The notes: generated by a model not told the origin, from the letters alone. 64,000 nucleotides of DNA from Cordylochernes scorpioides (GCA_030710605.1 CP092882.1:21214446-21278445); one strand, 5' to 3'. Shown: positions 9,903 to 21,639, counted from the first letter of the stretch. Numbers and translations: made by a program.

Positions 9903-11066
9903 TCCAATTTATTTCAATTTAAAGTTTTTTGTGTATGTCTGGTCTACCATTAGGGTTTCAAAACATAATATCCAAACTTATAACAAATGTTAATTCATAC
10001 TATAGATATATTACTAAATACAACTATTTATAATCATATTATAAAATAAAAAAACCTTTAAAAATCTTTTTAAAAAAAAGGATAAAATATAAAATCATAA
10101 AAATATATATATATATATATATACTAACAATCTTATCTACCTTCTTTATAAAACTCTTTTTTTTTTTCCTTATTATTAGTTTGATTAAAAGTGCATGGTT
10201 CTGTCTTTCTCTCTTTTTTCTAACTATTATATATATTCTCTCTTCGATTATTCTATATATAGGATTAGAGTATGTCTGAATGACGTGTAAAAGCCGATGT
10301 AATAGACGTTACGTTGTTAATTTTTATTGTTATTAATTATAAATATATAATTAACTTGAGGATGTAGTAGAAGTAAAGAATTTTTTTTTTCTCTCTCTCT
10401 ATCTACAAATTAATAACATTTTACAAATTTTATAATTTGAATTTAAATGATCATAATAGTGAAGATAATCTTAATACAAAACTGGACTATAAAATTAAAT
10501 AACTATTTATTATTATAATTAATTTAGATTTAGCTTGCTAATCTAATCAAATCTAACTGATATAAGTTATCATTATTATAAGTTTGTTCCTTAAGTTTTA
10601 AAATTAGAATCACTGTTATAATTTTGTTATATAGTTTCTACACTATATTAATTCATATGAGCTTGCTCTATGATATATTTTTTATATATAACATAATATA
10701 CAAATTAAATTATATTAGATATTCTAATATAAATAAATCTTCATACAAATTTTAATTATCTTTCATTGTTTGATTATTAAAAATTAAATTATAAAAGTAA
10801 TTCTAGAAAAAATAATTTCAGAACTTTTGTTTTTTTCATTGTTTAGTTAGTTTAAAGATGTTTTTTTTATTAGTTATTCTTAAAAATATAACAGATAACA
10901 AACAGTAATATCTATATATTTATAGATTAATTATTCAATTTATTATAAATTTTATCACCACAAAAACAATTAAGTAAAATATATTTAAAAATTCATAAGA
11001 ATAACAAACTAAAAAAACTAAAAAAAAACTACAAACATATTAGTGTTAGCACCTCTTTTATGTTAA

Positions 11067-11510
11067 TTTAAACTCGCTAAGAATTGCCTAAGAAAAAATT
11101 GTCAAACTTGTCCCTCTCTTAAGAACCATGACACTTTTCAAACAACTAGTTGTAAATTAGTGAATACTATTTATAAATTAACATGCCAAATTTGTCAACT
11201 ATCATATATAGGACAAACTTGTAATCCATTAAATATACGAATAAACCTACATAGAAACCACGCTAAAAAATCAATTGGTAATATATATATGAAAGAACAC
11301 AATCAATTACATACTTTTAACAACTTTAAGATAGAAATACTAGACATATGTCAAAACAAAAAACAACGACTATTATTAGAAAACAACTACATTTATAAAC
11401 ACAACACATTATTCCCTTATGGACTTAACGACGAATTAAACTACACATACAAACCACAAACAGAAGAAATTTCAACTTATGAAATCAGTTGCAAATACAA
11501 AAAAAAATGA
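11067..11510 (+). CDS. GIY-YIG domain frame of Penelope-like copy C
   Basis: Same protein as the corresponding frame of copy B: IY, CxxC, YIG, R, E and GLN motifs are all present. It has the same AUG-less open extension (from 11067; GTG at 11160) and the same nine-A run before the TGA. The endonuclease would nick the target to prime reverse transcription, if the family behaves as other GIY-YIG Penelope-like elements. Confidence 0.75.
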   Translation, partial: FKLAKNCLRKNCQTCPSLKNHDTFQTTSCKLVNTIYKLTCQICQLSYIGQTCNPLNIRINLHRNHAKKSIGNIYMKEHNQLHTFNNFKIEILDICQNKKQRLLLENNYIYKHNTLFPYGLNDELNYTYKPQTEEISTYEISCKYKKK

Positions 11511-13545
11511 ATTTAAAACTAAACCTAATAAAACTAGAGGTAAAACTACAAATAAATTAGGTTACATTGAATTTGAAGAATTACTGGACCCAAAACAAAT
11601 GTACACTAACAACTTCGTCGATAAATTTATTAAAACATTATTTAAACTAAATAATAATAAATTTATCAAACTCATAGAATATATTAAAATTCATAATCTG
11701 ACTAACAGATTAATAGATATCACACACGACATCTTTAAATACAGAAAAATTAAACAAACTACTAATAACATTAATATTATCATTAAATTTAATAACAATT
11801 TATTTAATCATATTAAATTTAATGATATTTTTAATAACCAAATCATCAATAATCTTTTCCCTATAAAAAATTTAAATTTTAAAACAATCTGGAGATACAA
11901 TAAAAATATAGGTAATTTAGTTTGCAATTATAACCAATTTATTAATAATTTGGCAAATTTTAAAAAAATTAAATGTAATTGCAACAACTATATTGATAAA
12001 TATAAGTTCTCAGGTCATATATTAACTAGCAACTTTTCTTTTTTAAATCCAGAAAATCAAGAAATTTTAAATAAAGGGTATAAATATATACCTCAAATTA
12101 AACACAATTATAATAATACAATTAAATCTATATTAAAAGATATAGATAGTTTCATAAATAGAACTAGTATAAAATACAGTATTCCAGAATTTACTTTTCT
12201 GGAATGGAAACATAATATTAAAAAGGAAATTATAAATTATTATAATAATACACTTAAATACACAAAACCCAATTCAGACATTCCTTCTTTTAAAGAAAAT
12301 ATAATTAATTTACAGAAGGACTATATTATCACTCCTATAGATAAATGTTCCAATAATTTATCTTTAATTTGTAAAAATCTATACCACGATATACTAAAAA
12401 AGGAAATTGATAATAATCATAAATACACTTTTGCTAGAACTACAGGCACAAAAATCAAAAAAGACATCAAAAATGTTGAAAATTCACTAAAAATTTATAA
12501 TAACCACAAAAATCCAAACATACCAAAGTTCTATATAATTCCTAAACTACACAAAAAACCTATTTCTTTCAGAACAATCACATCTGGTATAAATTCAGTC
12601 ATAAAAAATATTGATATACAATTAGCTTCAACACTACAATTTATTATAAATAAATTAACTAATAAATATAATTATAAATTTATCGACTCAAATAAAAAAA
12701 TCATTAATTATTTAATGAACAATTGGACAAACATTGAAACAGTACACACATTTGACTTTGAGGACCTATATTCTAAAATAAATTTAAGAGATCTAAATAA
12801 TAAAATAACCAATTTATTTAATGAATTCATTAATGACAAAACTTTCTACATTAAAATTATTCATAACAGATATAAAACATTTAAATTAGATCTTAAAACA
12901 GCAAAAACTCTACTGGAAACATTTTTAAATTTTAACTATATAGAATTTAAAAATAAAATATATATTCAATCAGAAGGCGTTCCCATGGGTACTTCTTCTA
13001 GTCCGTTATTAGCAAATCTAATATTGTTCTGGTACGAAAGAGAATACTTTCTACAAAATAATATTAATTGGCAAATATTCCGATATGTAGATGACATAAT
13101 AATATTTAATAATCCACTGTTTAAAAAATTAATACCTGAAATATATCCTAAATACTCGAAACTTAAGAACAATGAAAAAATTTATAGAAACAAAAAAGTT
13201 AACTTTTTAGACTTGAATATAGACCTTACAAACAATGCTGTTAGAGTTTATAATAAAAAGAGTAATTATAATTTCAATATTATAAAATACTGTAATATGA
13301 ATTCTAATATATCATTAAATTGCTGTAAAGGTATATATTATGGTCAGTTTCTAAGATTTTATAGAATAAATAATATATTAGATAATTTCATAGAAGATGT
13401 TAAAAATTTAAACATGGAATTTATTAAAAACAAATTTAGTATCAAACAAGTAAAATATTTCAACAGTATATCAATTATAAAATATTTAAAAAAAAATAAA
13501 TGGAAATATCCATTTATGAAATCAACTTTCTATAATTTCTCTTAA
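11479..13545 (+). CDS. Reverse transcriptase frame of Penelope-like copy C
   Basis: 688 codons, differing from copy B at one residue I can see (Leu to Ser in YPKYSKLKNN). KLHK, FDFED, VPMG and YVDD are intact. B and C share changes absent from A (Arg to Pro shortly after the A-run, Ile to Ser and Lys to Arg near residues 236-240), so they descend from a common source after splitting from A, or have exchanged sequence. Confidence 0.85.
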   Translation: MKSVANTKKNEFKTKPNKTRGKTTNKLGYIEFEELLDPKQMYTNNFVDKFIKTLFKLNNNKFIKLIEYIKIHNLTNRLIDITHDIFKYRKIKQTTNNINIIIKFNNNLFNHIKFNDIFNNQIINNLFPIKNLNFKTIWRYNKNIGNLVCNYNQFINNLANFKKIKCNCNNYIDKYKFSGHILTSNFSFLNPENQEILNKGYKYIPQIKHNYNNTIKSILKDIDSFINRTSIKYSIPEFTFLEWKHNIKKEIINYYNNTLKYTKPNSDIPSFKENIINLQKDYIITPIDKCSNNLSLICKNLYHDILKKEIDNNHKYTFARTTGTKIKKDIKNVENSLKIYNNHKNPNIPKFYIIPKLHKKPISFRTITSGINSVIKNIDIQLASTLQFIINKLTNKYNYKFIDSNKKIINYLMNNWTNIETVHTFDFEDLYSKINLRDLNNKITNLFNEFINDKTFYIKIIHNRYKTFKLDLKTAKTLLETFLNFNYIEFKNKIYIQSEGVPMGTSSSPLLANLILFWYEREYFLQNNINWQIFRYVDDIIIFNNPLFKKLIPEIYPKYSKLKNNEKIYRNKKVNFLDLNIDLTNNAVRVYNKKSNYNFNIIKYCNMNSNISLNCCKGIYYGQFLRFYRINNILDNFIEDVKNLNMEFIKNKFSIKQVKYFNSISIIKYLKKNKWKYPFMKSTFYNFS

Positions 13546-14094
13546 TATTAACTAATACAAATTTATAATCTTTAACAGTTAATTAAACTTTGATTAAATA
13601 ACTGATTAAAAGATTTTTTCACAAGATTTTTAAAGTGTTAAAGTATATAGTTCATTTTTGTTTAATCTCCAATTTCTGGGGAGGAAAATGGAAGTTAAAT
13701 AAAGGTGAATTTGCACAATTAATAGCTTTATTAAACTCTTATAATTTGCCTTTTTAAAGGAATATTAAAAGATGAATAAGCGTTAAATCAGTTATTTTGA
13801 TATAACTAGCTGTAAAGATTATGAAATTTAGCTTTCTTCCCTTAACTATTTTTCCTTTCTTCTTTAATTTTCTTGTTGTTCAAAAAAATTCTGAATAAAT
13901 GGTCTAAATTTGAAATGTGGGGGAACATTCCCCTCCCGCGACATGTGTCAGCCAGAAATAGATATTCACAATGGAGGACGCTGCGGCCGAGGTAGGTTTA
14001 CAGTTTGAATTTGTTAACACTTGTATCTGTTATATATGTTCATTTAAATATTTCACTGAAACAACTTAATATTAACACATAAAATCCGGTTTAA

Positions 14095-14178
14095 AAGAGA
14101 TCTATGACATAATAAAGAAGGGGTGAAATGTCGCTGGAATTTTTATCTGAAGATCCCCGTTCCAGCAGATCTCTTTTT
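14095..14178 (+). ncRNA. Conserved pseudoknot candidate, copy C
   Basis: Same sequence as the structure in copy B, at the same distance from the stop codon. Identity among copies means no covariation can be read here. Confidence 0.45.
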
Positions 14179-14302
14179 CCAATTTATTTCAATTTAAAGT
14201 TTTTTGTGTATGTCTGGTCTACCATTAGGGTTTCAAAACATAATATCCAAACTTATAACAAATGTTAATTCATACTATAGATATATTACTAAATACAACT
14301 AT

Positions 14303-14911
14303 TTATAATCATATTATAAAATAAAAAAACCTTTAAAAATCTTTAAAAAAAAAAGGATAAAATATAAAATCATAAAAAAATATATATATATATACTAACA
14401 ATCTTATCTACCTTCTTTATAAAACTCTTTTTTTTTTTTCCTTATTATTAGTTTGATTAAAAGTGCATGGTTCTGTCTTTCTCTCTTTTTTCTAACTATT
14501 ATATATATTCTCTCTTCGATTATTCTATATATAGGATTAGAGTATGTCTGAATGACGTGTAAAAGCCGATGTAATAGACGTTACGTTGTTAATTTTTATT
14601 GTTATTAATTATAAATATATAATTAACTTGAGGATGTAGTAGAAGTAAAGAATTTTTTTTTTTCTCTCTCTATCTACAAATTAATAACATTTTACAAATT
14701 TTATAATTTGAATTTAAATGATCATAATAGTGAAGATAATCTTAATACAAAACTGGACTATAAAATTAAATAACTATTTATTATTATAATTAATTTAGAT
14801 TTAGCTTGCTAATCTAATCAAATCTAACTGATATAAGTTATCATTATTATCAGTTTGATCCTTAAGTTTTAAAATTAGAATCACTGTTATAATTTTGTTA
14901 TATAGTTTCTA

Positions 14912-14916
<5 letters not shown>
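14303..14916 (+). repeat. Partial downstream unit D of the Penelope-like array
   Basis: Repeats the first about 610 bp of units B and C, then ends inside the leader at ACACTATA against a (TA)n tract (14914-14946). It has no coding part. Confidence 0.8.
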
Positions 14917-14946
<30 letters not shown>

Positions 14947-14949
<3 letters not shown>

Positions 14950-15324
14950 TATACATTATATCATTAGTTAACATATATAAAAAGTGGAATATGTTATCTT
15001 CATATTTTATTATAATTTTTGTTTATAATATATTAATTTAATTAGGCCTATAAAAACACCCCCTTAACTAGTTTCCAGATGTCGCTAACTATAACCCTAA
15101 GTTATTAGTTAATTAGGGGGGCACAAGACTAATTTGGTGAATAAAAAGCGAGAGAAATGGATACTAGTTTACCATAATTAATTAAGGTTAATGGGGTCTT
15201 GTTATAGTATTAGTTAACGTAAGTATGCGCATAGTCGCTGCAATAACTCTTCGAAAATATTTTTTATTTCTATAATTTAACCCCCCCCACACATACATAT
15301 ATGTTTTGAAAATAGAGCAATCCA
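14947..15324. other. AT-rich spacer
   Basis: No open frame or recognised family. Contains a run of eight C (15283-15290), close to the end of the Penelope-like array. Confidence 0.3.
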
Positions 15325-15552
15325 TAAATAAATCTTTAATTAAAAAGGCATATATTGGATCAAAATATCATTTATTTTATCAATTATTCAGTTGACTGAA
15401 CGCCAACTTTTATCAAGGTATTATAACGTATTAATGTGTGTAAACAACAGGTGTTATAACACCTTGATTAAGGTTGGCGTTCAGCCAAATGAAATATTGA
15501 TAAAATAAATGATAATTTGATCCAATATATGCCACTTTAATTAAAATATTTA
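15325..15552. mobile_element. Foldback element (MITE-like palindrome)
   Basis: Arms of about 90 bp are inverted copies: GCATATATTGGATC on the left and GATCCAATATATGC on the right, with AACGCCAAC/GTTGGCGTT further in. The spacer is about 30 bp. No coding capacity. Confidence 0.65.
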
Positions 15553-16889
15553 TATGTGTGTTCGTAGTTTTACATTAATATGTGAGCAGGAAAGACACGA
15601 TATTGTAAATTAAAACCTGACTTATTTATTCAAAGGGGAGTGGCTATTCCATTTAACTACTTAACTATTTTTAACTATATGCAAATATGGTGTCAGATAA
15701 AAGCTACAGTACAGATAGAAAGCAGTGATGAATTTCTCTGAGTTGTAAAATACCTATTTAGATACTATGGTGCATTTCAAACAATTTTGAAATTATAAAG
15801 ACAGAGGGTCTTTAAAAGGAGGAAGTATCCCACTCTGGAATAATACTCAAATGCACTTTTCACTGAGCCATTTCATCAAAAGAGATTGAAAATTCCTGGA
15901 AAAAAACATTGTTCACGGGAGAATAGATGGGAAAATGACAGAAAGAAGAAGGCTCAGAAGATGATTTCCTGACCTAAGTAAGAGCCATCACTAGACTGAC
16001 CTTGAGAGAACTGTCATTAGAATGAACGAGTTGGAAAAAGGCCATCAGCCGGATTACAAAATTCTAGTAATGGATAAACGAAGAAATTACTGGAAGTCTC
16101 TTAATAAACTTTTATAGAGGTAGACACAGAAGAAAGCTGAATTTAACTATCACGGTAATCAATATAATCGTACTTGAAAATTTCTTAAGTGACCAAACTG
16201 CTAACGTCGCGACCTGTTTCTTTATCAAATTCTTCTCTTAGCTACTTACGTACCAGGAAGCCCTTCACCAGGCTTTCAAACTATGTATAATTTGTGTATG
16301 TGCATTGTTTTGAAGCCTATTGAAGGCTTATTGGCCCGAAATCTTCCCAATCATAATTTGCTAATAAATTTCGTCGAACATATAAACGAAGTTTTGTTTT
16401 AGTTTTTATTGATTTTGATCACTTATTGAAATACTTAGACCCTAAGCGACTCTCTCTAAAGCTTTCATTGCCACAGGAAGAGAAGGCGAATGACTAAACA
16501 GGTTGTCACATGGTATTGTCCAATAACCATGCGAAACATAAAATCTGTGGAAACCGGACAATATTTTATGTCGCCATATTAGAACTATGACATCTTCACG
16601 CATTTAAAAACATATAGAGTTCTATAATTACCTTTGATGTGAAATTGATTCAATCACTTCGTCTCAAAAAGTCAAAACCTTTGATAAAACCTTATTCACT
16701 GCATCCTATTGAATCAATAGAATTGAGATCCTAAGAATAGTAAAATTTCAACTCTGTACCGCGCTGATTTACTCTGTTTATACGAGTCCTTTGTTGGACT
16801 TCAGGAATTGGACATTTAGATTCTGTGTTTGGGCCAAAATTAATTAAACATTTTTATAGCTGTCATCAATTACATGTTTTTTAAAATTT
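15553..16889. other. Unclassified sequence
   Basis: Mixed composition, no long open frame. The part at 15770-16400 is less AT-rich and may be old retroelement or MITE sequence, but I recognise no motif. Confidence 0.3.
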
Positions 16890-17200
16890 TTCCATTTTAG
16901 TTGAGCTGCTCTTTATCAGATCTCCAGTGCATCTTACCATGCCTATCTGCCTTGAGGTCTTCTCTTTTATTTTTTCATTGCTTCTCATTCAGCCCATCAG
17001 TTCAATTCTCTTCTTCTCTATCCGCCTTTCTATATTTATTTAGTTTATTTATAATACTCTTTCTCCTACTTTCGTCATCAATACATTTCCTATTTATACA
17101 TTCCTCATACAATTATTCTTTCTTTTCAGGATGTCCTTAAAAGTCCTCGTTTATTCCCCACAATCTTCTCAAAGCATTTCCCTTGCTTACCGCGTTAACC
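16890..17200 (+). repeat. Pyrimidine-rich repeat related to the 19.4-kb minisatellite region
   Basis: Shares with 19370-20340 the order CTTGAGGYCTTCTCTTT, then CCA(T)TCAGTYCAATTCT, and a TTCAG..TGTC..AAAAGTC end. It seems to be a copy of the parent repeat without the internal 106-bp expansion. An 79-codon open frame here is a by-product of the pyrimidine-rich strand. Confidence 0.4.
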
Positions 17201-18040
17201 CATCTTGTGTTTTACATTCTGCACTTAATTCACATTTCAAATGCTCTCAATATTCCTTCCTATTAATATAGATCACATCTCATTGATCTTTTTCTCTCTC
17301 TGATGGTCTCTTCAACAGGCTTCATTCCTCTCCTAATCTTCTCAAGACACCTATCTTCATTTATTACACCCTACTTATCATTTTCATATTTTCCGTGGAT
17401 TTCAATCAATTCCATATTTACTTGTTTAACTGATAAATAGAATGCGTGTTTTATAAATATAAATTAGTGTAAATACATACACATTTTTGAGTATCAAAGA
17501 AACATTTTTATTAACTACAAATAAATCCATGGGTGTCTCTTTATTTTTGTATTGCACTGCGACCAGAGCTCCTGTCACATTAGATGAAATACTAGCGACA
17601 TTATGTGACAATAGAACTGAGGTGACAGGGCAATGTTGGGAAAGTGGTACGGAATGCTCGCATCCAGTTTATAACCTATTTATTATATAATATGCTCGAT
17701 CTTCAGAAAAACTTAACGATGTATGCAATTGCAAATTCCCTTTGAAATTAAGGCTCTTTAGTGAAAATTCCTTTTTATTAGAAAGAGAATTGAATTGATC
17801 AAAGTTCAAAAAGATTAATGAAACGATTCTAATGGAAATTTCAATCGAAATATAAAGAGATAGGAGAAATAGAATTTTATAAAGTATTTACAGGGAGGAA
17901 AGAGAAGATAACGCCACAGAATTGGATGGAACGGCATCCTCAAATGAAATAAAGAGATAACAAAATTATGCCAAATTTTATTTATCGAAATGAAATTGAA
18001 GGAAACCTTTTTGGTGGGCGCGCGTGTGCCGAAATAAACT
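17201..18040. other. Unclassified sequence
   Basis: Two short overlapping open frames on opposite strands (17426-17690) show no domain. No repeat family was recognised. Confidence 0.3.
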
Positions 18041-18049
18041 TGAGTTACA

Positions 18050-18345
18050 GTAAATGAAGTGAATGTATTTTAGCCGTAGATTTGGCCTAGCCTCTCTACC
18101 AGCTAAACATCTCTTCGACAGATTGCGAAGATTTCCTTTAATCCCTAGTGGATCTCATGAAATGAAGTCTGCCCTGGTCTGAAGAGGGTCATTATTCCGA
18201 AACCATGATCTCCAGATGGACGTTTCTAAGTTTGCCAAAAATGATGTTATGACTTTACACCGACCCGAGTCTGTTAGTTTGCGGAGATGATCAATAGAAC
18301 ACGTTTAGTCCAGCGTATATTTTGACGGGAGAATCGACCTTTATT
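18050..18345 (+). mobile_element. HH-2 element
   Basis: Matches the HH-2 copy at 25077 over the hammerhead block, the AGTTTGCCAAA block, ACCGACCCGAG and the TTTTGACGGGAGA end. It is more diverged, and its left arm is unlike the right, so the terminal palindrome is largely lost. Confidence 0.6.
18167..18221 (+). ncRNA. Type I hammerhead ribozyme candidate (HH-2)
   Basis: Core CTGAAGA (18178-18184), stem II GGG...TCC region, then GAAAC and ATC as cleavage triplet, followed by TCCAGATGGAC, which pairs with the GTCTGCCCTGG lead-in (stem I). Stem III is minimal, ACC-AT-GAT. All invariant core bases are present. Activity cannot be judged from sequence. Confidence 0.6.
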
Positions 18346-18748
18346 TTATACATAAATGAAGTTGTGTCCAGCAAAGGTAGATTTCTACAAACTTCTCCCT
18401 GGTAAATAATGAATTTTTAAATATTCGATTGTTTTATGAATGCTATAAATTAAAATAAATACTGGCTATATTGTGTGTGGTTTCATTAATTCACTCTTTA
18501 AACTTGAGGTATAGTTGGCGTCTTCCCTTTGAATGTAGCTGATCTAAATAACCACTGGTCTTACACACAAAAGATAAGTGGGTCAGGTGTTGATATTAAA
18601 AATAAAGAAGGTATCTCCTGACCACGAGCACATGTGCTTTTTAGATGGCAGAGCGCCATCTAGTGGAGCAAAAATAAACTAAACGTTTATTTAGCTTGCT
18701 CCGTGATATTTGGCCAACCCAATTTATTGATAAATCAAGAAAAGCCAT

Positions 18749-18788
18749 CCACGAACGCGTTTCGCGCTGTTGGCGCTCGTCAGCGTGG
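18749..18788 (-). ncRNA. Hammerhead ribozyme candidate (HH-1B, left arm)
   Basis: On the minus strand: CCACG (stem I), CTGACGA core, stem II GCGC with loop CAACA and GCGC, GAAA, the tiny stem III/loop ACGCGT, cleavage triplet GTT, then CGTGG closing stem I. ACGCGT is self-complementary, as in hammerheads that work as dimers. Confidence 0.75.
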
Positions 18789-18954
18789 TGAAGGCTGTAA
18801 CCACTGCGTGACCCACTTATCTTTTATTTTTTTCTATTGTTTTTTCATGTGTTAAGCGTCTTTACGCAAATTTGGCCTTAAATACCCATTTCTTGATTTT
18901 TCGGGAAGCCATTGGGACCAAAAATATTTTTGGTCGCAGTGGTTACAGCCTTCT

Positions 18955-18994
18955 CCACGCTGACGAGCGCCAACAGCGCGAAACGCGTTCGTGG
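18955..18994 (+). ncRNA. Hammerhead ribozyme candidate (HH-1B, right arm)
   Basis: Mirror copy of the left-arm ribozyme with identical core: CTGACGA at 18960-18966, GCGC/GCGC stem II, GAAA at 18980-18983, GTT before CGTGG. All invariant hammerhead bases are in place. Confidence 0.75.
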
Positions 18995-19436
18995 ATGGCT
19001 TTTCTTGATTTATCAAGAAATTGGGTTGGCCAAATATCACGGAGCAAGCTAAATAAACGTTTAGTTTATTTTTGCTCCACTAGATGGCGCTCTGCCATCT
19101 AAAAAGCACATGTGCTCGTGGTCAGGAGATGCCTTCTTTATTTTTAATATATATATATATATATATACAGGCAATTTACACACGTGAATAGATTCACTCC
19201 TGGTCAAATATTTAAAAATATATATACACACAGATTATTAAAATAATAAAAGCTCTAACAGTGTGGAATACTGAATCTTTCTAATATGATAACTATTTTC
19301 TTATTACTAACGTCCTAATTAAATTCTATACCCGCGTGTGTGTTTTGAAGTTAATTTTGGGCCATTTCTTCTTTTCTTGTTTTGAGCTGGTTCTGGTCTC
19401 CAGTAGCACCAGGCTTTTCTATCTTGAGGCCTTCTC

Positions 19437-20290
19437 TTTATTCCCATCTAGCTTCTTATCCAGTCCATAGTTTAATTCTTATTCCTGCTGTTCTCTCTTT
19501 CTATTCACATTTTTCTCTTGAGCGTTCTTTATCAAACATCATATTATTCCTATCTAGCTTCTTATCCAGTCCATAGTTTAATTCTTATTCCTGCTGTTCT
19601 CTCTTTCTATTCACATTTTTCTCTTGAGCGTTCTTTATCAAACATCATATTATTCCTATCTAGCTTCTTATCCAGTCCATAGTTTAATTCTTATTCCTGC
19701 TGTTCTCTCTTTCTATTCACATTTTTCTCTTGAGCGTTCTTTATCAAACATCATATTATTCCTATCTAGCTTCTTATCCAGTCCATAGTTTAATTCTTAT
19801 TCCTGCTGTTCTCTCTTTCTATTCACATTTTTCTCTTGAGCGTTCTTTATCAAACATCATATTATTCCTATCTAGCTTCTTATCCAGTCCATAGTTCAAT
19901 TCTTCTTCCTACTGTTCTCTCTTTCTATTCACATTTTTCTCTTGAGCGTTCTTTATCAAACATCATATTATTCCTATCTAGCTTCTTATCCATTCCATAG
20001 TTAAATTCTTCTTCCTACTGTTCTCTCTTTCTATTCACATTTTTCTCTTGAGCGTTCTTTATCAAACATCATATTATTCCTATCTAGCTTCTTATCCAGT
20101 CCATAGTTCAATTCTTCTTCCTACTGTTCTCTCTTTCTATTCACATTTTTCTCTTGAGCGTTCTTTATCAAACATCATATTATTCCTATCTAGCTTCTTA
20201 TCCAGTCCATAGTTCAATTCTTCTTCCTACTGTTCTCTCTTTCTATTCACATTTTTCTCTTGAGCGTTCTCTATCAAACACCATATTCTT
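19437..20290. repeat. 106-bp minisatellite, about 8 copies
   Basis: The motif TTGAGCGTTC recurs at exact 106-bp steps (AGCG at 19521, 19627, 19733, 19839, 19945, 20051, 20157, 20263). Copies differ mainly by TTATTCCTGC versus TTCTTCCTAC, with the variants in two blocks (first half, second half). The array sits inside a longer pyrimidine-rich repeat also seen at 16890. Confidence 0.9.
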
Positions 20291-21105
20291 CTTCCTACCG
20301 TTATATTTTCTTCAGAGCTGTCTCCAAAAGTCTATTTTTTCTTACGATTCACTCTATTCTAATCCGGGGGTTGGGGCAATCGATGTTAAAATCGAAGAGA
20401 CACCTCTTCCGTCAAAATAGACACTAAAACCGAGCACTGTCATTCTCTGCCATCTACAGACATGTATCAATGACTAAGTTACAGCTACAGCTATAGTAAC
20501 TTCTAAAGACCCAACTGAAGGCTATAGTTTCGTTCTGTGGCCCTCGGTCCAGGAGGCCTTCGAGCCCCTGAAATTCACACGAATTTAAAACCTGAAGTTC
20601 TGGTCCTCAAGTGGGTATTCTGAAAATTTAACAATAAAATTATATATACAAATATATTTAATACATCGATAAATCCCTTTTATTCAAAATAAATCTTGCA
20701 TAAGCCTGTCAGATTAATTTATCAATCAGGAGATTTGCAACACGATTCTTTACTAGATGAAATAAAATACCATTTTTTCGCGTTAAATTTCTAAGCGCGC
20801 ATATTTAACTAAACGATTGCGCCACAATACCAGCTCATTGTCGCTTCTTCGCCTATTTGAATCCTTGGAAGTGAACAACGCGCGAGAGAGGAAATAAATG
20901 ATTTTTATATATTTTAAAAAGGAAAGGTGTTCTTTATTCCACATGACCACCATACTCTTTCATGGGCGTGTAACATATAAAGAGTTTAAAATTAAACTTT
21001 GGAGTGTAAATACTAAAATGGAAGAGAGTCAAACAAATTATCACAATACAGATGAGTAGACTTGTCACTTATAATACCAAATTCTGTACAAATATATAAA
21101 TACAT
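20291..21105. other. Decayed HH-2-like fragment and unclassified sequence
   Basis: 20385-20425 has CACCTCTTCCGTCAAAATAGAC, an HH-2 arm motif. The rest shows no recognised family. Confidence 0.3.
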
Positions 21106-21107
21106 TG

Positions 21108-21300
21108 ATTATAATATAATATAATGCTGCTTATGATTGTAAAACGACATTTGAAAATTATCCCGGTGTTTCTTTTGAACGAAAAATCGAAATTCATTTT
21201 AAGGAGAAATAACGATTATTTCTATCCTTAGGGATGAAGTATGAAAGGATGAATTGTGAAAGGTAATGATAAACGGAAAAATAAAAGTGTCCAGGATCAT
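21108..21300 (+). repeat. FB-5 element, single arm
   Basis: Matches one arm of the palindrome at 26735: GTAAAACGACATTTG, TTTCTTTTGAACGAAAAATCG, AAGGAGAAATAACGA and GTGTCCAGGA. Only one arm is present. Confidence 0.65.
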
Positions 21301-21639
21301 TGATTATATAAACTCTTTAATGGCAATGATAGCAGTATTGCAACAGAACGGTTGCAGTGTTCATACTAAAACAAGAGTTACATGATCATACAAACCCTCA
21401 AAATAAAACCTAGCTTCCATAACCTAGTATAAACTTTTAAAAAGTATGATCCAAAATTCCTAAGTATAAAAATATATCCAACTACACATAGTCTGGTGGT
21501 GAAAGAATTATCGATGTAATTATTTGTCTTTTTTTATCAGCGTTGTAATCAATTGAGTAATCGATACATCAGCCATTAGCCGCTCCAACTGCTCCCAAGT
21601 ACCGCCGTATTAGATGCTTCGGAATGTCGAAACTATAAT

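Larger units (their letters stand above)
1541..14916. mobile_element. Head-to-head and tandem array of Naiad-type Penelope-like elements
   Basis: Unit A lies on the minus strand (about 2029-5744), with its transcription running out into a partial next unit (1541-2028). Units B (5756-10027) and C (10028-14302) lie in tandem on the plus strand and run into a partial unit D (14303-14916). A and B meet head-to-head at 5745-5755 across about 11 bp of filler; A is truncated in its leader there. Both outer ends stop at (TA)n tracts. The copies are nearly identical, so the array is young. Penelope-like elements are known for partial tandem copies ('pseudo-LTRs') and inverted fragments. The permuted order, GIY-YIG before the reverse transcriptase, is that described for Naiad/Chlamys elements. 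Confidence 0.85.
18593..19150. mobile_element. HH-1B palindromic element
   Basis: Two arms of about 235 bp in head-to-head inversion around an AT-rich centre. Each arm has in order AAATAAAGAAGG, GAGCACATGTGC, AGATGGCAGAGCGCCATCT, the ATCAAGAAAAGCCATCCACG block and a hammerhead. There is no open frame; short ORFs inside are readings of the inverted repeat. Related copies: 26270, 33230, 37248, 61265. Confidence 0.75.

Noticed and set aside
16901-17140. Hydrophobic 79-codon frame suggesting a membrane protein
   Set aside because: The composition is that of a pyrimidine-rich repeat (Ser, Leu, Phe), also seen in the minisatellite frames at 19382 and 20154.
18852-19102. Overlapping short frames in the HH-1B palindrome
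   Set aside because: They read the inverted repeat and ribozyme on both strands; no protein motif.
19437-20290. CRISPR-like array
   Set aside because: Whole 106-bp units repeat without variable spacers: a minisatellite in eukaryotic DNA.
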